Notes: a model not told the origin generated them from the sequence alone. DNA of 47,764 bases from GCA-1730015 sp964550655 (GCA_964550655.1 CAZKAQ010000017.1:1-47764), one strand, 5' to 3'; positions 8,208 to 16,710 are shown, counted from the first letter of the stretch. Translations and numbers: made by a program.

Positions 8208-9283
8208 TCTATCAGAACTGCAGTGTTGAGTATGTTTTCTGTCGCCGAGTTGATCATGGCAACCAGATCTTTTTGCGCTTCAACTCTGGCAACATTGATA
8301 GCATTTTCGATTGCCAGTGCATCAGCACTACCGTGACTCTTGATGACGAGACCTCGCAAGCCCAACAAACTCGCACCGTTGTAGCGTCTGGGATCGATTC
8401 GCATTTTTAAACGATTAAGCACCGGTTTTGCGGCCAGCGCCATTAGTTTTGTAAACGGCGAGCGGGTAAATTCTTCGCGCAGAAAATCGGTAATCAGTTT
8501 AGCAACACCTTCTGTGGTCTTTAAAGCCACGTTGCCGACAAAACCGTCAGTGACAACCACATCAACTTTACCCAGGTAGACTTCGTCACCTTCAACAAAA
8601 CCAATGTAGTTAAGCCGCGCCTGTTGCAGCAGTTTATCGGCATCCTTGACCAGATCGTTGCCCTTGATATCTTCAGATCCAATATTAAGCAGCCCGACAC
8701 GCGGCGCCTGATTAGAGTCGACTACACTCGCAAGTGCCGACCCCATGGCCGCGAACTGATAGAGTTGCTCCGCTGTTGAGTCTACATTGGCACCGAGATC
8801 AAGCATGTGAACCTTGCCGCGTTCAACATTCGGCAGCGCGGTACAAATTGCCGGGCGATCAACGCCGGGTAGAGTCTTTAATACAAATTTGGCAGTGCCC
8901 ATTAAAGCACCGGTATTGCCGCAGCTGACGCATGCGTCAGCTGTACCTTCATGCACCAGATTAATCGCGACCCGCATAGACGAATCTTTCTTTGATCGCA
9001 TTGCCACCGCAGCCGACTCTTCCATTGTGACAACTTCAGAGGCGTGATGAACGCTTAGGCGACCAGACCCATCCGATTTGGATTTCGAAACGAGAGGATT
9101 GAGCACACTCTCATCACCGACCAGGATGATTTTGATATCGTCGTTATTTTTGACTGCTGATCGCGCTGCCTTCACTGCCGTGGCAGCACCGAGATCACCA
9201 CTCATCGCATCCAGAGCGACTGTGACGATGGGCTGATCACCAACCGAGTTGCGGTCGCCGGACTCACTGCTATCGTTTGTCAC
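8204..9283 (-). CDS. plsX: phosphate acyltransferase PlsX
   Basis: Converts acyl-ACP to acyl-phosphate, the acyl donor for glycerol-3-phosphate acylation by PlsY, at the cytoplasmic face of the membrane. The 359-residue product starts at GTG and has the family hallmarks VALDAMSGDLG, SCGNTGALM, LDLGANVD, LLNIGSED and VVTDGFVGNVALKT. It has a slightly extended, Ser/Asp-rich N-terminus of about 20 residues. It sits between rpmF (57 bp upstream) and fabH (4-bp overlap) in the conserved yceD-rpmF-plsX-fabH operon. Confidence 0.96.
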   Translation of the reverse strand: MTNDSSESGDRNSVGDQPIVTVALDAMSGDLGAATAVKAARSAVKNNDDIKIILVGDESVLNPLVSKSKSDGSGRLSVHHASEVVTMEESAAVAMRSKKDSSMRVAINLVHEGTADACVSCGNTGALMGTAKFVLKTLPGVDRPAICTALPNVERGKVHMLDLGANVDSTAEQLYQFAAMGSALASVVDSNQAPRVGLLNIGSEDIKGNDLVKDADKLLQQARLNYIGFVEGDEVYLGKVDVVVTDGFVGNVALKTTEGVAKLITDFLREEFTRSPFTKLMALAAKPVLNRLKMRIDPRRYNGASLLGLRGLVIKSHGSADALAIENAINVARVEAQKDLVAMINSATENILNTAVLID

Positions 9284-9340
9284 GTCAGGAGATCAGCTGT
9301 GCTTGATGGTCTATAACTCAAAGACGTTCGTCAGAACGGC

Positions 9341-9541
9341 TTATTCGTCGTCGTCTTCGTCAATTTCTACTACGGTCTCGATCACCTTGCGGCCGCGGTA
9401 GTAACCTTCGGGTGATACGTTGTGACGCAGATGTACTTCACCGGTGGTCGGGTCAGTCGACAGCGCCGGACTTTTCAGCTTGTCGTGGGAACGGCGCATA
9501 CCACGGCGCGAACGGGTTACTTTGTGTTTCTGAACGGCCAT
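9341..9541 (-). CDS. rpmF: 50S ribosomal protein L32
   Basis: 66-residue large-subunit protein of the cysteine-free L32 type. It begins MAVQKHKVTRSRRGMRRSHD and has the conserved TGEVHLRHNVSPEGYYRGRKV core. It ends in an acidic tail (EIDEDDDE) that extends it by about nine residues over the 57-residue E. coli protein. It lies 14 bp downstream of yceD and upstream of plsX, the usual arrangement. Confidence 0.97.
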   Translation of the reverse strand: MAVQKHKVTRSRRGMRRSHDKLKSPALSTDPTTGEVHLRHNVSPEGYYRGRKVIETVVEIDEDDDE

Positions 9542-9555
9542 GGGCGCTCCTTGGT

Positions 9556-10074
9556 TTAATTCTTAAGTAAATCGTCCAACCCTGCAAAAGGGTTGTGTGT
9601 TTTGGCCGGCACTTCCTGCCCGCCGGACAATGCGGCAATCACCGCGGGGTCACAATCAGATTCATCCTCGTGCACCACCCTGGACGGTATCTGTAAAATA
9701 AGTTCGTCTTCGATGAAATCAACTACTGTTATGTCTTCGCTTTCACCGATGATCACCGGATCAAGGTCATCCGGCAGATCTTCAGCATCAGCTTCCTGCG
9801 CCACAAATACAAGCGAAAAATCGCTCGATAATGTTGACTGCAAATCCCTTTGACAACGCTGACATGTCATTTTTACCTGACAAGCCAGACTACCTTTTGC
9901 TACCGGCCGTTTGTCTGCTGTCCATCCGAACGATGTCTCAATCTCTACCTCACCGGAACCATCTGCGAGAATAGCTGTAAAACGGGAAAAATGGGATACT
10001 GGCAGTGTAGTTCGAGTGGCGCGACCAAAGCGAGCCAATTCAGCAGGGTTGAACCTGGCGGGAAGCTGATCCAT
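9556..10074 (-). CDS. yceD: YceD family protein (DUF177)
   Basis: 172-residue member of the DUF177/YceD family, almost always encoded just upstream of rpmF. In plants and bacteria the family has been linked to 23S rRNA accumulation. Visible features are the central CQVKMTCQRCQRDL segment (three Cys), the acidic middle, the ILQIPSRVVHEDESDCDP motif and the C-terminal NPFAGLDDLL. It is divergent from maf with 78 bp between them, which should contain the promoters for both directions. Confidence 0.92.
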   Translation of the reverse strand: MDQLPARFNPAELARFGRATRTTLPVSHFSRFTAILADGSGEVEIETSFGWTADKRPVAKGSLACQVKMTCQRCQRDLQSTLSSDFSLVFVAQEADAEDLPDDLDPVIIGESEDITVVDFIEDELILQIPSRVVHEDESDCDPAVIAALSGGQEVPAKTHNPFAGLDDLLKN

Positions 10075-10152
10075 AACCCCTCAATAATAATAGTCTTTTC
10101 CCGATTAGTCAAAATTCAGATCGCCAAAACACCCGCTTGAGCAAATATTTCC

Positions 10153-10734
10153 ATGCATCCATCTGTTATCCTGGCGTCCACTTCACGCTATCGTGCTGAA
10201 CTCCTGAAACGGCTCAAGATCGAGTTCGAGCAGCACAGCCCCGACTGCGATGAAACACCCTTGCCGAATGAGACTGCGCGACAACTTGTTGAACGGCTTT
10301 CCGCCCGCAAAGCAGAATCAGTAGCGGCGAGGTTTCCGCAACATCTGGTAATCGGATCAGACCAGGTTGCAGCACATCAGGGACTAATCTTAGGCAAACC
10401 CGCAAGCCATGAAGATGCCGTCCACCAGCTGCAGACACTGAGCGGACAAACTATTAACTTTTTGACCGGGCTCTGTGTGATGCAGCACTGCAGTCAGCGG
10501 TCGCTACAAGGTATTGTGACCACTGAAGTACGTTTTAAAACACTTGATGATGTTCAGATAGAGCGTTATCTAAACGCTGACAAACCCTATGATTGTGCAG
10601 CGAGCTTTAGATCGGAGGGCTATGGCAGTACGGTGGTTGATACCATCAGCAGCGATGATCCAACGGCAATTATCGGCCTGCCGGTTATTCTTGTGGCGCG
10701 TTGTCTGGATCAGCTGGGGCTGCCGTTGCCATAG
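10153..10734 (+). CDS. Maf family nucleoside triphosphate pyrophosphatase (YceF type)
   Basis: House-cleaning pyrophosphatase of the Maf superfamily, 193 residues. It starts MHPSVILASTSRYRAELLKR, the ASxSxxR nucleotide-binding loop. It contains the SDQVA segment (catalytic Asp), LGKPASHEDAV, and the Phe/Tyr-rich end FRSEGYGS...IIGLP. The SDQVA motif and linkage to yceD-rpmF-plsX point to the YceF subgroup, which prefers 7-methyl-GTP, rather than the YhdE subgroup. That specificity is inferred from family knowledge. Confidence 0.9.
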   Translation: MHPSVILASTSRYRAELLKRLKIEFEQHSPDCDETPLPNETARQLVERLSARKAESVAARFPQHLVIGSDQVAAHQGLILGKPASHEDAVHQLQTLSGQTINFLTGLCVMQHCSQRSLQGIVTTEVRFKTLDDVQIERYLNADKPYDCAASFRSEGYGSTVVDTISSDDPTAIIGLPVILVARCLDQLGLPLP

Positions 10735-10779
10735 TTATTAATTAAGGTTATTGATGCACGGCCAAATGACAAAACCCTG

Positions 10780-11271
10780 CTAAAAAGAACTCGAACCAAG
10801 CTTTATTATCAAATGCAAAACCAGACAGCTTGCGATACCGGCTAACACATCGTCGAGCATAATCCCCAATCCGCCGCTGACTTTTTTATCAACCCATGAG
10901 ATTGGCCACGGTTTGATGATGTCAAAAGCTCGAAACAATAAAAAACCAAGCACCATTGCCGGTAGCGAAAACGGCACCAGGAACATGGTTATAAGGTAGC
11001 CGACTATCTCATCCCAGACGATGCCACCATGATCGTGAACCCCCAGCGCATCAGATGCCTGTTGGCAGATCCGGATACCCGCTAAGAGCATCACCATAAC
11101 TACCGCCAGATACGCAAGCCACGGCAGCATGCTAAGCGGTATCCAGAGTAACAACGCAGGCAAAGTGCCGAATGTACCGGGTGCGACCCGCGCCAGTCCG
11201 GTGCCAAAACCAAACGCCAGCAGATTGGACGGGGAACGGAGCAGACTGCGTTCATTGTCGGGCTTACTGAT
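10780..11271 (-). CDS. pgpA: phosphatidylglycerophosphatase A, apparent ATC start
   Basis: Membrane phosphatase converting phosphatidylglycerol phosphate to phosphatidylglycerol, the step after PgsA. The family core is intact: LLAFGFGTGLARVAPGTFGT, VHDHGGIVWDEIVGY, FRAFDIIKPWPISW and GLGIMLDDVLAG. The start is odd. Between an in-frame stop at 11281-11283 and the conserved N-terminus there is no ATG, GTG or TTG. The first such codon is the TTG at 11163, inside the conserved GTFGTLP motif. An ATC at 11269-11271 lies five bases after GAGAGG, so I chose it, giving 163 residues. A CTG at 11242-11244 or an indel in the sequence are alternatives. It follows nusB by 44 bp; thiL, which often separates the two, is absent. 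Confidence 0.85.
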   Translation of the reverse strand: MSKPDNERSLLRSPSNLLAFGFGTGLARVAPGTFGTLPALLLWIPLSMLPWLAYLAVVMVMLLAGIRICQQASDALGVHDHGGIVWDEIVGYLITMFLVPFSLPAMVLGFLLFRAFDIIKPWPISWVDKKVSGGLGIMLDDVLAGIASCLVLHLIIKLGSSSF

Positions 11272-11315
11272 AAAAACCTCTCATGGGGAATTCGGGCAGA
11301 CAATACATCGCGGCA

Positions 11316-11990
11316 CTATTGATCAGAGCCGCCACGACCCGGTGCCCGGGCGCCCTCCGATGACTTTGAGTCTATCGGAGATTTCTTACCGGAATGCGTT
11401 TTTGTGGCAGGCGATGCTTTGTTTGATTCGTCAGGTTTTTCCTTGATGCTTATCTTCACTGCACCTGCCTGTGACTTGTGCAACGGCTCTCTGGCCGATG
11501 ACTCTGACAATGGATTGCCGTCGGGGTGATCATTTTTATATTCAATACTTCTGAGCGACGCTGCGAGTTTATCTGCAATGCCATTGATATAGCGATAGCC
11601 CTTGTCAGCACCAAAATCCTTACTGATCTCGAGCGCCTCATTCACCACCACCTTGTAGGGCGTGGCAGGCTGGTCTGTTAACTCGGCGCAACAGACTCTC
11701 AGGACAGAGCGTTCAATCGGATCAAGTTGTCCAAGCTCACGATCAAGATGCCGGGCAATCTCGGCATCAATCTCGTTGATATGCTCTACGGTATAATTGA
11801 ACAGCGATGTAAAGTAGTCTACATCGACTTTTTCCATATTTTGCAACTCGCAGAATTGCGCGACAACACTTTCCGGCGGGTTGGCAGCCTGATCAAAATC
11901 CCACTGATACAGCGCCTGCATTGCTTTTTGTCGGGCACCACGTCTGCGCTTAGCGTTGCTGCCTCGTTTGCGCGAATTCCCGACAGTCAT
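11316..11990 (-). CDS. nusB: transcription antitermination factor NusB with long charged tail
   Basis: RNA-binding factor that with NusE/S10 binds boxA and promotes rRNA antitermination. From ATG 11990 it is 224 residues; an in-frame TTG at 12035 would add 15 residues of unlikely sequence. The NusB fold covers about residues 1-150: RRRGARQKAMQALYQWDF, the LDPIERSVLRV region, TPYKVVVNEALEISKDFG and YINGIADKLA. After that comes a roughly 75-residue Lys/Ser/Glu-rich, low-complexity tail absent from E. coli NusB (139 residues). The start region also contains a basic RKRGSNAKRRRGARQK patch. It is followed by pgpA. Confidence 0.9.
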   Translation of the reverse strand: MTVGNSRKRGSNAKRRRGARQKAMQALYQWDFDQAANPPESVVAQFCELQNMEKVDVDYFTSLFNYTVEHINEIDAEIARHLDRELGQLDPIERSVLRVCCAELTDQPATPYKVVVNEALEISKDFGADKGYRYINGIADKLAASLRSIEYKNDHPDGNPLSESSAREPLHKSQAGAVKISIKEKPDESNKASPATKTHSGKKSPIDSKSSEGARAPGRGGSDQ

Positions 11991-12213
11991 TGTTGGCAGC
12001 AAACCGGCAAAGGTGCAAGCGCCACAGACAGACAAGCCTTGGCAGAAGTAACAACGGTTCGCGTATGATGCGCAATGGACACAGTAACGTATCGCCTTCA
12101 GAATTGAATCAGGACAGGAGTTTGCGCGGCAGAAACTGAGCTCTCGCTACGTGGACTTCTACCGCGCTGGCCCATAGTATAAACAGCCTGCAACATTTTC
12201 ACAGAGATATAAC

Positions 12214-12897
12214 TTGCACAATCAATTTACAGCCCGTGTTTACCGAGGCGTAACCTTGCTACTGGCTGCTGTCGTGGCAACACAGCTCGTATTCTTTGCC
12301 TCCCGAGCCACGGCTCAGGAATCGGCTCAACAAACAGCTGACGTCATTGACGAAGCCACAGAGCGCTCAATCAAACAAGCGCAAAGCGCCGGCCACCCGG
12401 TCGTGGCGCTACAGACAAATTTAGGCACGCTACATCTTGCGCTCTACGCTGACAAAGCCCCGAAGAGCGTTGAGAACTTTTTGTCATACGTCAATGACGG
12501 CTTCTACGACGGTACAGTATTTCACAGAGTCATCGAAGGCTTCATGATCCAGGGTGGCGGGCTGGATTTACGTCTGCACGAAAAAGACACGCGCCCACCG
12601 GTGATCAACGAGGCTGACAACGGCTTGTTGAACACCCGGTATACTCTGGCGCTGGCGCGAACCGGTGACCCTCACTCTGCCAAAGCGCAATTTTTCATTA
12701 ATACCGCTGACAACGACTTTCTAAATCACAAAAGCAAAACTGCCACCGGCTGGGGCTATGCGGTGATTGGAAAGCTGGTGGGTGGTATGCGAATCGCCGA
12801 CTGGATGAGCAAAGCACCAACCGGCCCCGCCGGACCATTCTCGTCTGATGTGCCGGTAACACCGTTAATCATCAAACAGGCACAACTGCTTCAGTGA
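12214..12897 (+). CDS. exported cyclophilin-type peptidyl-prolyl isomerase
   Basis: Periplasmic foldase catalysing cis-trans isomerisation of prolyl bonds. The 227-residue precursor starts at TTG and has a signal peptide (about residues 1-34, hydrophobic core VTLLLAAVVATQLVFFA, cleavage near RATAQ). A short helical spacer follows, then a cyclophilin domain from about residue 65: NLGTLHLALY, AP.SVENFLSYV, FHRVIEGFMIQGGG, ALARTGDPHSAKAQFFIN. The catalytic Arg of FHRV and the QFFIN motif are present. It lies 54 bp upstream of a cytoplasmic paralog on the same strand. Confidence 0.9.
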   Translation: MHNQFTARVYRGVTLLLAAVVATQLVFFASRATAQESAQQTADVIDEATERSIKQAQSAGHPVVALQTNLGTLHLALYADKAPKSVENFLSYVNDGFYDGTVFHRVIEGFMIQGGGLDLRLHEKDTRPPVINEADNGLLNTRYTLALARTGDPHSAKAQFFINTADNDFLNHKSKTATGWGYAVIGKLVGGMRIADWMSKAPTGPAGPFSSDVPVTPLIIKQAQLLQ

Positions 12898-12951
12898 CTC
12901 AGCATCTCACTGCGATAACCTACACAATTACTATCTTTACGGAAACATACA

Positions 12952-13446
12952 ATGATTAGAATAACCACCAACAAAGGCCCGATCGATATTGAGCTTAACG
13001 AGGCACTCGCCCCCAAATCCTGTGCAAATTTTTTAAGCTATGTTGAAAGCGGTCACTACAGCAATACATTATTTCATCGTTGTATTCCGGGATTCATGAT
13101 TCAAGGTGGTGGCATGGATGAAAACATGCAACAAAAACCGACCAATGCAACCATTGAAAACGAAGCGGATAATGGTTTAAAAAATGACACAGGCACAGTC
13201 GCGATGGCTCGAACCGGAGATCCTCACTCAGCAAGCTCGCAGTTTTTTATCAATGTTAATGACAACACTTTTCTAAACCACACAGGCAAAACGCCGGATA
13301 ACTGGGGCTATTGTGTATTTGCAAAGGTTGTCGCTGGAATGGACCTGGTTATGGAAGTCAGCATGACCCCTACCGGTAATAAAAACGGTCACGGAGATGT
13401 TCCGGTTGAGCCTGTGATTATTACAAAAATGGAAAAGATTGATTAA
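12952..13446 (+). CDS. ppiB: cytoplasmic cyclophilin-type peptidyl-prolyl isomerase B
   Basis: 164-residue single-domain cyclophilin with no signal peptide, so probably cytoplasmic. Hallmarks are FHRCIPGFMIQGGGMD (catalytic Arg), AMARTGDPHSASSQFFINV (Gln-Phe-Phe motif), and NWGYCVFAKVVAGMD. Length matches E. coli PpiB. The start ATG follows ACGGAAA. The gene lies between the exported cyclophilin and lpxH; in E. coli ppiB is also next to lpxH, which supports orthology. Confidence 0.94.
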   Translation: MIRITTNKGPIDIELNEALAPKSCANFLSYVESGHYSNTLFHRCIPGFMIQGGGMDENMQQKPTNATIENEADNGLKNDTGTVAMARTGDPHSASSQFFINVNDNTFLNHTGKTPDNWGYCVFAKVVAGMDLVMEVSMTPTGNKNGHGDVPVEPVIITKMEKID

Positions 13447-13475
13447 AACATCCGGCATTCGAAACGGCGAAACCA

Positions 13476-14222
13476 ATGAGCACAACCCTATACATTTCTG
13501 ATTTGCATCTGCAATCAAGTACACCGAAGCTCACTGAACTTGCTTTCGAACTGTTTAACAAAGTTGAATGTGAACGCCTGTATATACTGGGCGATCTATT
13601 CGAATACTGGATCGGGGATGACAGTATCGATCAAACCGCAACTGCAGTAAGTCAGAAACTCAAAGCCTTACACGAGCGTGGCACCGACATACAGGTAATG
13701 CACGGCAACCGCGATTTTTTGCTCGGCGAGGAATATATCAAGAGTTTTGGCGGCAACTTAATCACACAAGACTCGATCAAACTTGATATAGCCGGCAAAC
13801 CCACTTTACTGATGCATGGTGATACGCTCTGTACTGACGATACGCAATATCAGTTTTACAGACGTATGGTTAGAAATCGTGACTGGCAAAAAGATTTTCT
13901 TGCAAAATCTGTTTCCGAACGCGAAGCAACAGCGCGCATGATTCGAAGTACCAGTAAAGCCAGTGGCAGCCGTGCGCATAAAAACTCCATTGCCGATATA
14001 AACAATGACACGTTTACCGAAACGGTCAATTCATTCCAGATAGAACGAATAATTCACGGCCACACACATCGCCCGGCTCTGCACTCCGCAACCGAAAATC
14101 AAAAGGCCGAAAGACTGGTACTTGGTGATTGGCATACTGACCATGCGGTGGTTGCAGTCAGTGACGCTGACAACTGTGATCTGGTTAAATGGAATGGCAC
14201 TACACTGACAGCCCTAACCTGA
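13476..14222 (+). CDS. lpxH: UDP-2,3-diacylglucosamine diphosphatase
   Basis: Metallophosphoesterase of lipid A synthesis that hydrolyses UDP-2,3-diacylglucosamine to lipid X and UMP at the inner face of the membrane. The 248-residue protein has all the calcineurin-type metal motifs: ISDLHL, GDLFEYWIGDD, HGNRDFLLG, LMHGDTLCTDD and HGHTHRP. It follows ppiB by 29 bp. Its presence shows that the organism makes a lipid A-containing outer membrane. Confidence 0.95.
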   Translation: MSTTLYISDLHLQSSTPKLTELAFELFNKVECERLYILGDLFEYWIGDDSIDQTATAVSQKLKALHERGTDIQVMHGNRDFLLGEEYIKSFGGNLITQDSIKLDIAGKPTLLMHGDTLCTDDTQYQFYRRMVRNRDWQKDFLAKSVSEREATARMIRSTSKASGSRAHKNSIADINNDTFTETVNSFQIERIIHGHTHRPALHSATENQKAERLVLGDWHTDHAVVAVSDADNCDLVKWNGTTLTALT

Positions 14223-14245
14223 ATCAGCCTTGTGAATAATGTAAG

Positions 14246-15073
14246 CTAGCTGAGTGCAGCCTCTTCACGAAATAGCTGTTCAATGTTATCAAGCTCCAGC
14301 AATTCCGACTCACTAAAACCTGCTTTTAATCGTGCCGGCTTGTTAAACGGCCCACGCAATGCGGCTTTGCCGTGTTTATGGAGCAGACTTTTAAAGGTCT
14401 TATCGGGCGATAAGTCGCGTTGCACACACTCGGATGTGAACCAGCGGTTACCTATGCGTACATGCTCGACTTCTTCTTCGAGAATGCGTTGAAGTATCTC
14501 GACAGTGCCGACATCATTGACGGCTGACAATTTTTTCAGCATCGGTGGTGTGACATCGAGTCCTCTTGCTTCGAGCACTCGCGGCACCAGGGCCATTCTG
14601 ACCATGACATCGTAATCAGTCTCAACCGCCATCGCCCACATGCCACCATGCACCGGCAACGCACCATAGTTTGATGACAGCTCGTTGAGTCTGGCAGACA
14701 ATAACTCAAAGTGAGTTGCCTCTTCACTGGCCACCCGCATCCAGTCACGATAATAATCGCACGGCATATCCCTGAAACGGTAAACAGCATCCAGCGCCAG
14801 ATTCATCGCATTGAACTCGATGTGTGCTATCGCATGGATTAGTGCCACCCTGCCCGCAACTGATCCGAGTCTGCGACGCACAACCTCTGTCGGATGTACA
14901 TGTACCGGCAGCACCGGTCGACCGGGTTCGATGATTTTATCAACCGGAAAATCAGTTCGGGTTGGAAAATCATTGTCTGCAAGCTGATGATACAAGCGCC
15001 GGATCTTTTCTATCTTATGTTCAGCACTGCAACAGAGTAATGCCTGCAGACTTTGCGAGAAAACATCTGTCAT
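14246..15073 (-). CDS. ferritin-like domain protein (DUF455)
   Basis: 275-residue helical protein of the DUF455 ferritin-like family. Candidate di-iron ligands lie in AIAHIEFNAMNLALD, ASEEATHFELLSARL and ILEEEVEHVRIGNRWF, which supply the Glu and ExxH residues of a four-helix bundle. The biochemical role of the family is not established; relatives include MiaE-like and other di-iron oxygenases. Its start overlaps the end of recO by four bases, so it is probably translationally coupled and is the last gene of the rpoE-to-recO array. In many gammaproteobacteria pdxJ-acpS occupy this position. Confidence 0.85.
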   Translation of the reverse strand: MTDVFSQSLQALLCCSAEHKIEKIRRLYHQLADNDFPTRTDFPVDKIIEPGRPVLPVHVHPTEVVRRRLGSVAGRVALIHAIAHIEFNAMNLALDAVYRFRDMPCDYYRDWMRVASEEATHFELLSARLNELSSNYGALPVHGGMWAMAVETDYDVMVRMALVPRVLEARGLDVTPPMLKKLSAVNDVGTVEILQRILEEEVEHVRIGNRWFTSECVQRDLSPDKTFKSLLHKHGKAALRGPFNKPARLKAGFSESELLELDNIEQLFREEAALS

Positions 15074-15804
15074 GAGTTTTTTACACCGAGATTACTGAAA
15101 CTTCGAAATAGCGCACGTGAATGTAATTCTTTGCCGTCAAGATGATAATGCAGCAGTGCTCTGGTCAGTCTTTTTGCCTCTGTCTGCGTGACAGATTCAG
15201 AAAAATCCATTAACGCTATCTGCTGCAGACTCTTACCGGAGATCTCTACACCATTGCCGTTAGCACTGTCGGCTGCTATCGGGCCTTCGGGTATTCGGTA
15301 GTGGTAAGTATTATCTGCATCAATAAGTTCTCCGGTGGCTATATCACGATCAAGCGTTGGCGACAGTCCAAGTTGCTCAAGCAGTGCAACTTCAAAATAA
15401 CGCAAATCCGCTTGCCTGGTATCCGGGTTACAACAGCCCTGAATGGCTGGCCAGTAATGCGTAAAAAGATCCGGCGCGGGCTCATACCTTGGTACAAGAT
15501 GGTATACCAACTCATTGATATAGTAACCGCAGGCCAGTGCTTCCCCCTGCAGGTGTATGGCATTACCTGCCTCTTCTACAGCAGTTAAGACGGGTAGTTC
15601 ACCACGGCCTGTCCAGGATACGTGCAGACCTCTGAATGGTTGCAACAACAGTGACTTCTGTGACTTACCCTTTTTAACGCCTCTGGCCAAAACCGATACA
15701 CGTCCCTGTTGAGGTGTAAGCAATTCGACGATAAGACTGGTGTCGCTGTAGGCACGGCGATGAATAACATAGGCAGGCTCGAGAGGCATTCGACCTGAGT
15801 TCAT
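15070..15804 (-). CDS. recO: DNA repair protein RecO
   Basis: Recombination mediator of the RecFOR pathway that helps load RecA on SSB-coated single-stranded DNA. The 244-residue protein has the N-terminal OB fold (AYVIHRRAYSDTSLIVELLTP, GRVSVLARGVKKGKS) and an all-helical C-terminal part including ACGYYINELVYHLVPRYEP. Length matches E. coli RecO (242). The zinc-binding cysteines of some RecO proteins are not evident. It begins three bases after the end of era, in the conserved rnc-era-recO order. Confidence 0.93.
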   Translation of the reverse strand: MNSGRMPLEPAYVIHRRAYSDTSLIVELLTPQQGRVSVLARGVKKGKSQKSLLLQPFRGLHVSWTGRGELPVLTAVEEAGNAIHLQGEALACGYYINELVYHLVPRYEPAPDLFTHYWPAIQGCCNPDTRQADLRYFEVALLEQLGLSPTLDRDIATGELIDADNTYHYRIPEGPIAADSANGNGVEISGKSLQQIALMDFSESVTQTEAKRLTRALLHYHLDGKELHSRALFRSFSNLGVKNS

Positions 15805-15807
15805 CTG

Positions 15808-16710
15808 TTAGTCTGCCCCATAGCCCAGACTGCGAATCATTGCAGCATCATCTGACCAGCCATCTTTTACTTTGACCCACAACTGCAGATGCACTTTGGA
15901 GCCGAAAAGATTTTGCATCTCACGTCTGGCTCGACTGCCGATCTCTTTAAGATTGGCACCGCTTTTACCAATCACGATTGATTTCTGGCTGGCCTTTTCA
16001 ACCCAGATGACAGCGGATATCTTTGCTATCTTTTCGCTTTGATCAAATTTTTCTATCTCAACACTGACAGCGTACGGCAGTTCCCGTGACAGGAAGCGAG
16101 TCAACTGCTCACGCACCAGTTCAGAGGCGAGAAATTTTGACGAGCGATCAGTCAAGGCTTCTTCGTCAAACTGAAACTCTGCCTGCGGCAGGCGCGATTC
16201 AATTTCGAATTGTAGTGCATCGATGTTCTTACCACGCGTTGCCGATACCGGTATAACAGCATCAGCCTGCTGAGCTGCCGACAGTTCAGACAACCAGGGC
16301 AGGAGCTTTTCTTTAGGATTGACACGGTCCGTCTTGTTGACAACAAGAATCCAGGGCATGTTCTGACTGACAACCGTTTCAAGCGCCATCTCGTCATCTT
16401 CATTGAAGGTAAGCGCCTGAACGACCAATATCAGAACATCGGCACCGGTCGCAGCAGAAGATGCGGTTTTATTCAGCACTCGGTTGAGAGTTCGCCTGCC
16501 GCCCCGATGAATACCGGGTGTATCGAGGTAGATAAACTGAGTTGACTCTGTGGTGTTGATGCCCAACAGTGCGTGGCGAGTTGTCTGAGGCTTGTGCGCG
16601 GTAATACTTAACTTCTGACCGATCAGACGATTTAGCAAAGTTGACTTGCCGACATTCGGCCTGCCGGTAATCGCAATTGTGCCGCATCTGGTTTTCAAAC
16701 CTGTATTCAA
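15808..16710 (-). CDS. era: GTPase Era
   Basis: Essential Ras-like GTPase that binds the 3' end of 16S rRNA and acts in 30S maturation. The 300-residue product starts at TTG. It has the GTPase motifs GRPNVGKSTLLN (P-loop), the KPQTTRH switch region, DTPG and NKTD, and ends with a KH domain (IVIGKSGANLKEIGSRARREM). It lies 38 bp downstream of rnc and next to recO. Confidence 0.96.
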   Translation of the reverse strand: MNTGLKTRCGTIAITGRPNVGKSTLLNRLIGQKLSITAHKPQTTRHALLGINTTESTQFIYLDTPGIHRGGRRTLNRVLNKTASSAATGADVLILVVQALTFNEDDEMALETVVSQNMPWILVVNKTDRVNPKEKLLPWLSELSAAQQADAVIPVSATRGKNIDALQFEIESRLPQAEFQFDEEALTDRSSKFLASELVREQLTRFLSRELPYAVSVEIEKFDQSEKIAKISAVIWVEKASQKSIVIGKSGANLKEIGSRARREMQNLFGSKVHLQLWVKVKDGWSDDAAMIRSLGYGAD

